NCBI GenBank assembly: GCA_005880755.1
Contig: VBGV01000078.1
Location: 1 to 5,930 of the forward strand
Source: Chloroflexota bacterium
Lineage (GTDB): Bacteria; Chloroflexota; Dormibacteria; Dormibacterales; Dormibacteraceae
DNA: 5,930 bases
Direction of reading: 5' to 3'
Shown one piece after another: positions 3,749 through 5,930 of this stretch (position 1 is its first letter; every line of letters starts with the position of its first letter). A model generated the notes under the pieces. That model had not been told where the DNA came from, made no database searches, and worked only from the letters and a program-made list of their open reading frames with translations. The translations under genes and the position numbers were made by a program.

Positions 3749-5930
3749 TCGAGCGCTACGTGTTGGGTCTCGAAGAGGTCGACAAGACGCAGGTCGCGCT
3801 CGTTGGCGGCAAGGGCGCGCACCTGGGGGAGCTTTCGCGGATCGAAGGCGTTCGCGTGCCGGATGGATTCTGCGTGACGACGGACGCATTCCGGCGGATC
3901 TTGGCGGAAGCGCCGTCGATCGATGATCGGCTCGATCGGCTGTCGCGCCTGAACCCGGATGACCGGGAGGTGATCCGCACACTCAGCGCGGAGATCCGCG
4001 GCACCCTGGAAGGGATCGCCATCCCCGTCGATCTTGCGGCGGCGATCACGCGCTCGCTCGCCCGGGACGGCGAGCAGGCAGCCTACGCCGTCCGATCGAG
4101 CGCGACGGCAGAGGACTTGCCGACGGCATCCTTCGCAGGCCAGCAGGAAACCTACCTGAACGTCGTGGGGCCGGCGTCGATCCTCCAGCACGTCAGCCGG
4201 TGCTGGGCATCGCTGTTCACCGAGCGGGCCGTGACCTATCGCCTGCGGAGCGGCTTCGGCCACCGGAAGGTCCAAATGGCCGTGGTCGTGCAGCAGATGG
4301 TCTTCCCGCAGGCGGCCGGCATCCTTTTCACGGCCGACCCTGTCACGTCAAACCGGAAGGTGGCCTCCGTGGAGGCAAGCTTCGGCCTCGGAGAGGCCCT
4401 GGTCTCCGGCCTGGTGAACGCGGACATGTACAAGGTGCGGGACGGCGAGGTCGTCGCCAAGGCGGTCGCCACCAAACGCCTTGCCATCCACGCCGCGCCG
4501 GCAGGCGGGACCCAGGAAGAAGCGATCGACCCGGAGCGGCAGGAGCAGCCAGCACTGACGGATGCGCAGGTGGTGCGACTCGCGCAGCTGGGACGGCGGA
4601 TCGAAGCGCACTTCGGCCACCCCCAGGACATCGAATGGTGCCTGGTCGATGACGGCTTCCAGATCGTCCAGAGCCGGCCGATCACCACGCTGTTCCCCAT
4701 CCCCGCGGTCGACGACCAAGAGAATCACCTCTATATCTCCGTCGGCCACCAGCAGATGATGACCGACCCCATGAAACCCCTGGGTCTTTCTTTCTGGCAG
4801 ATGACGACGCCGCGGCCGATGTTCGAGGCGGGGGGGAGGCTGTTCGTCGACGTCGTCCGGGACCTGGGGTTGCCGACGAGCCGCACCCGCCTTCTGGAGG
4901 GCTTCGGGAAAGCCGATCCGCTGATCGGGGACGCGCTGCACAGCATCCTCGAACGCGGTGACTTCATTCCGTCGCTCCCCGACGACGGTCGCCGTGCCGC
5001 GCCTGCCGGCGGCGCGACCCCGATCGAGACTGACCCGGCGATCGTCACCGATCTGATCGGACGGAACCAGGAATCCATCGCCGCCTTGAAACGCGACATC
5101 CGGACCAAGTCTGGGTCGGCGCTGCTCGACTTCATCCTGGCGGACATCCAGGAGCTGAGGCGGATCCTGTTCGATCCGCAGAGCCATGCGGTGCTCATGT
5201 CGGCGATGGAGGCCACGTGGTGGCTGAACGAGACGTTGGAGGCGTGGCTGGGCGAGAAGAACGCGGCCGACCCGCTCACGCAGTCAGTCCCGCACAACGT
5301 CACGTCGGAGATGGGGCTGGCGCTCCTGGACGTCGCGGACGTGATCCGCCCGCATTCGGAGGTGGTGGGTTTTCTGCAACACGTCGAGGACGAGGGCTTC
5401 CTGGAGGAGCTGCCCACTTTGGCGGGCGGCCCGGAAGCGCGCAACGCCATCAAGACTTTCCTCGACATGTACGGCATGCGCTGCGTCGGCGAGATCGACA
5501 TCACCAGGCCGCGTTGGAGCGAACGCCCGACGACGCTCCTACCCGTGCTCCTCGGCAACATCAAGAACTTCGAGCCGGGCGCCGGTGCACAGCGCTTCGA
5601 GCAAGGGCGGCAGGAGGCGCGGGCGAAGGAACAGGAGCTGCTGGAGCGCTTGCGGGCCCTGCCGGAGGGAGAGCAGAAAGCCGAAGAGGTCAAGCGGAAG
5701 ATCGACCGCGTCCGCACATTCATCGGGTACCGGGAGTATCCAAAGTACGGCATGGTCAGCCGCTACTTCGTGTACAAGCAGGCCTTGCTCGAAGAGGCCG
5801 GGCGCCTCGTGCAGGCGCACGTGCTTTCTGAGAAGGAGGACATCTTCTACCTCAGATTTGACGAACTTCACGAGGTCGTACGCACGAGCCGAGTGGATTA
5901 CCAGCTCATCTCCCAGCGCAAGGATGCGTT
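3745..5930 (+). CDS. rph: Rifampin phosphotransferase, N-terminal 728 residues (3' end outside window)
   Basis: The enzyme inactivates rifamycins by transferring the beta-phosphate of ATP to the drug's ansa-bridge hydroxyl, giving AMP and Pi, in the cytoplasm. The N-terminal ATP-grasp domain (about 1-314) has G-G-K-G-A (K23), Y-A-V-R-S-S-A-T-A-E-D-L (R117), A-G-Q-Q-E-T-Y-L-N-V and Q-S-R-P-I-T-T (R311). These match nucleotide-site residues of the Listeria enzyme. The rifampin-binding domain follows, with S-V-G-H-Q-Q-M-M-T-D-P-M-K-P (332-345), S-V-P-H-N-V-T-S-E-M-G-L-A-L-L-D-V-A-D (514 on), G-E-I-D-I-T-R-P-R-W-S-E (582-593) and G-Y-R-E-Y-P-K-Y-G-M (661-670). These blocks are strongly conserved in RPH and not in PEP synthase. 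Family length is about 865, so roughly 140 residues remain, including the swivel domain with the catalytic His (H825 in Listeria). ATG 3745 gives the canonical N-terminus; only weak AGGA (3730-3733) precedes it. PEP synthase is the usual misannotation. A glutamate/lysine-rich coiled stretch spans about 612-655. Confidence 0.95.
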   Translation, partial: MIERYVLGLEEVDKTQVALVGGKGAHLGELSRIEGVRVPDGFCVTTDAFRRILAEAPSIDDRLDRLSRLNPDDREVIRTLSAEIRGTLEGIAIPVDLAAAITRSLARDGEQAAYAVRSSATAEDLPTASFAGQQETYLNVVGPASILQHVSRCWASLFTERAVTYRLRSGFGHRKVQMAVVVQQMVFPQAAGILFTADPVTSNRKVASVEASFGLGEALVSGLVNADMYKVRDGEVVAKAVATKRLAIHAAPAGGTQEEAIDPERQEQPALTDAQVVRLAQLGRRIEAHFGHPQDIEWCLVDDGFQIVQSRPITTLFPIPAVDDQENHLYISVGHQQMMTDPMKPLGLSFWQMTTPRPMFEAGGRLFVDVVRDLGLPTSRTRLLEGFGKADPLIGDALHSILERGDFIPSLPDDGRRAAPAGGATPIETDPAIVTDLIGRNQESIAALKRDIRTKSGSALLDFILADIQELRRILFDPQSHAVLMSAMEATWWLNETLEAWLGEKNAADPLTQSVPHNVTSEMGLALLDVADVIRPHSEVVGFLQHVEDEGFLEELPTLAGGPEARNAIKTFLDMYGMRCVGEIDITRPRWSERPTTLLPVLLGNIKNFEPGAGAQRFEQGRQEARAKEQELLERLRALPEGEQKAEEVKRKIDRVRTFIGYREYPKYGMVSRYFVYKQALLEEAGRLVQAHVLSEKEDIFYLRFDELHEVVRTSRVDYQLISQRKDA

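Noticed and set aside
3661..4275. Minus-strand 204-codon frame
   Set aside because: Arg-rich shadow opposite the ATP-grasp domain of rph.
4348..5753. Long minus-strand open frames (279 and 340 codons) opposite rph
   Set aside because: They lie antisense to a strongly recognisable rifampin phosphotransferase and have low-complexity Arg/Pro/Ser-rich translations; high GC makes such shadows expected.
3745..5930. Phosphoenolpyruvate synthase
   Set aside because: The shared ATP-grasp domain allows this, but the region after residue 330 matches rifampin phosphotransferase blocks, including H-Q-Q-M-M-T-D-P-M-K-P and G-E-I-D-I-T-R-P-R-W-S-E.

Overview
The window is high-GC throughout and reads as a piece of an actinobacterial (or similar high-GC Gram-positive) accessory region. 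The evidence is the codon bias, the ArsR-type (rather than MerR-family) regulator beside a mercury gene, the actinobacterial look of the DsrE and rhodanese/MBL sequences, and a full-length-type rifampin phosphotransferase. No rRNA, tRNA, CRISPR array, transposase or integrase is visible.

Layout. (1) 1-682 holds a sulfur-handling remnant: the 3' end of a DsrE-family protein, then a strong ribosome binding site leading into a decayed rhodanese + metallo-beta-lactamase-fold gene. That gene is reduced to about 356 bp by frameshifts and internal deletions, and carries a (CG)7 run and a perfect 17-bp tandem duplication inside the scar. (2) 683-1921 is an intact 12-TM major facilitator transporter, probably once the third gene of the same operon. 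(3) 1922-2080 is a convergent intergenic gap with hairpins. (4) 2081-3586 is a compact mercury module: a minus-strand ArsR/SmtB repressor with CmtR-like cysteines, diverging from merB (organomercurial lyase), which is followed by a small thioredoxin-fold protein. No mercuric reductase gene (merA) is present in the window. (5) 3587-3744 is a leader region with hairpins and a possible 25-codon upstream ORF whose stop overlaps the next start (ATGA). (6) 3745-5930 is the first 728 codons of a rifampin phosphotransferase, cut off by the window end before the catalytic-His swivel domain.

How it fits together. The repressor probably senses Hg(II) or organomercury and controls the divergent merB-trx transcript. 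MerB cleaves the carbon-mercury bond, and the thioredoxin-like protein may handle thiol or mercury exchange (inference). The rifampin phosphotransferase gene next door lies on the same strand but has its own leader, so the block looks like a small resistance cluster (organomercury plus rifamycin) next to a decaying sulfur-metabolism operon. The best candidates for something new are the merB-linked monothiol thioredoxin-like protein, the unusual 5' leader of the rifamycin gene, and the two ACATATC boxes spaced two helical turns apart at the divergent mercury promoter.
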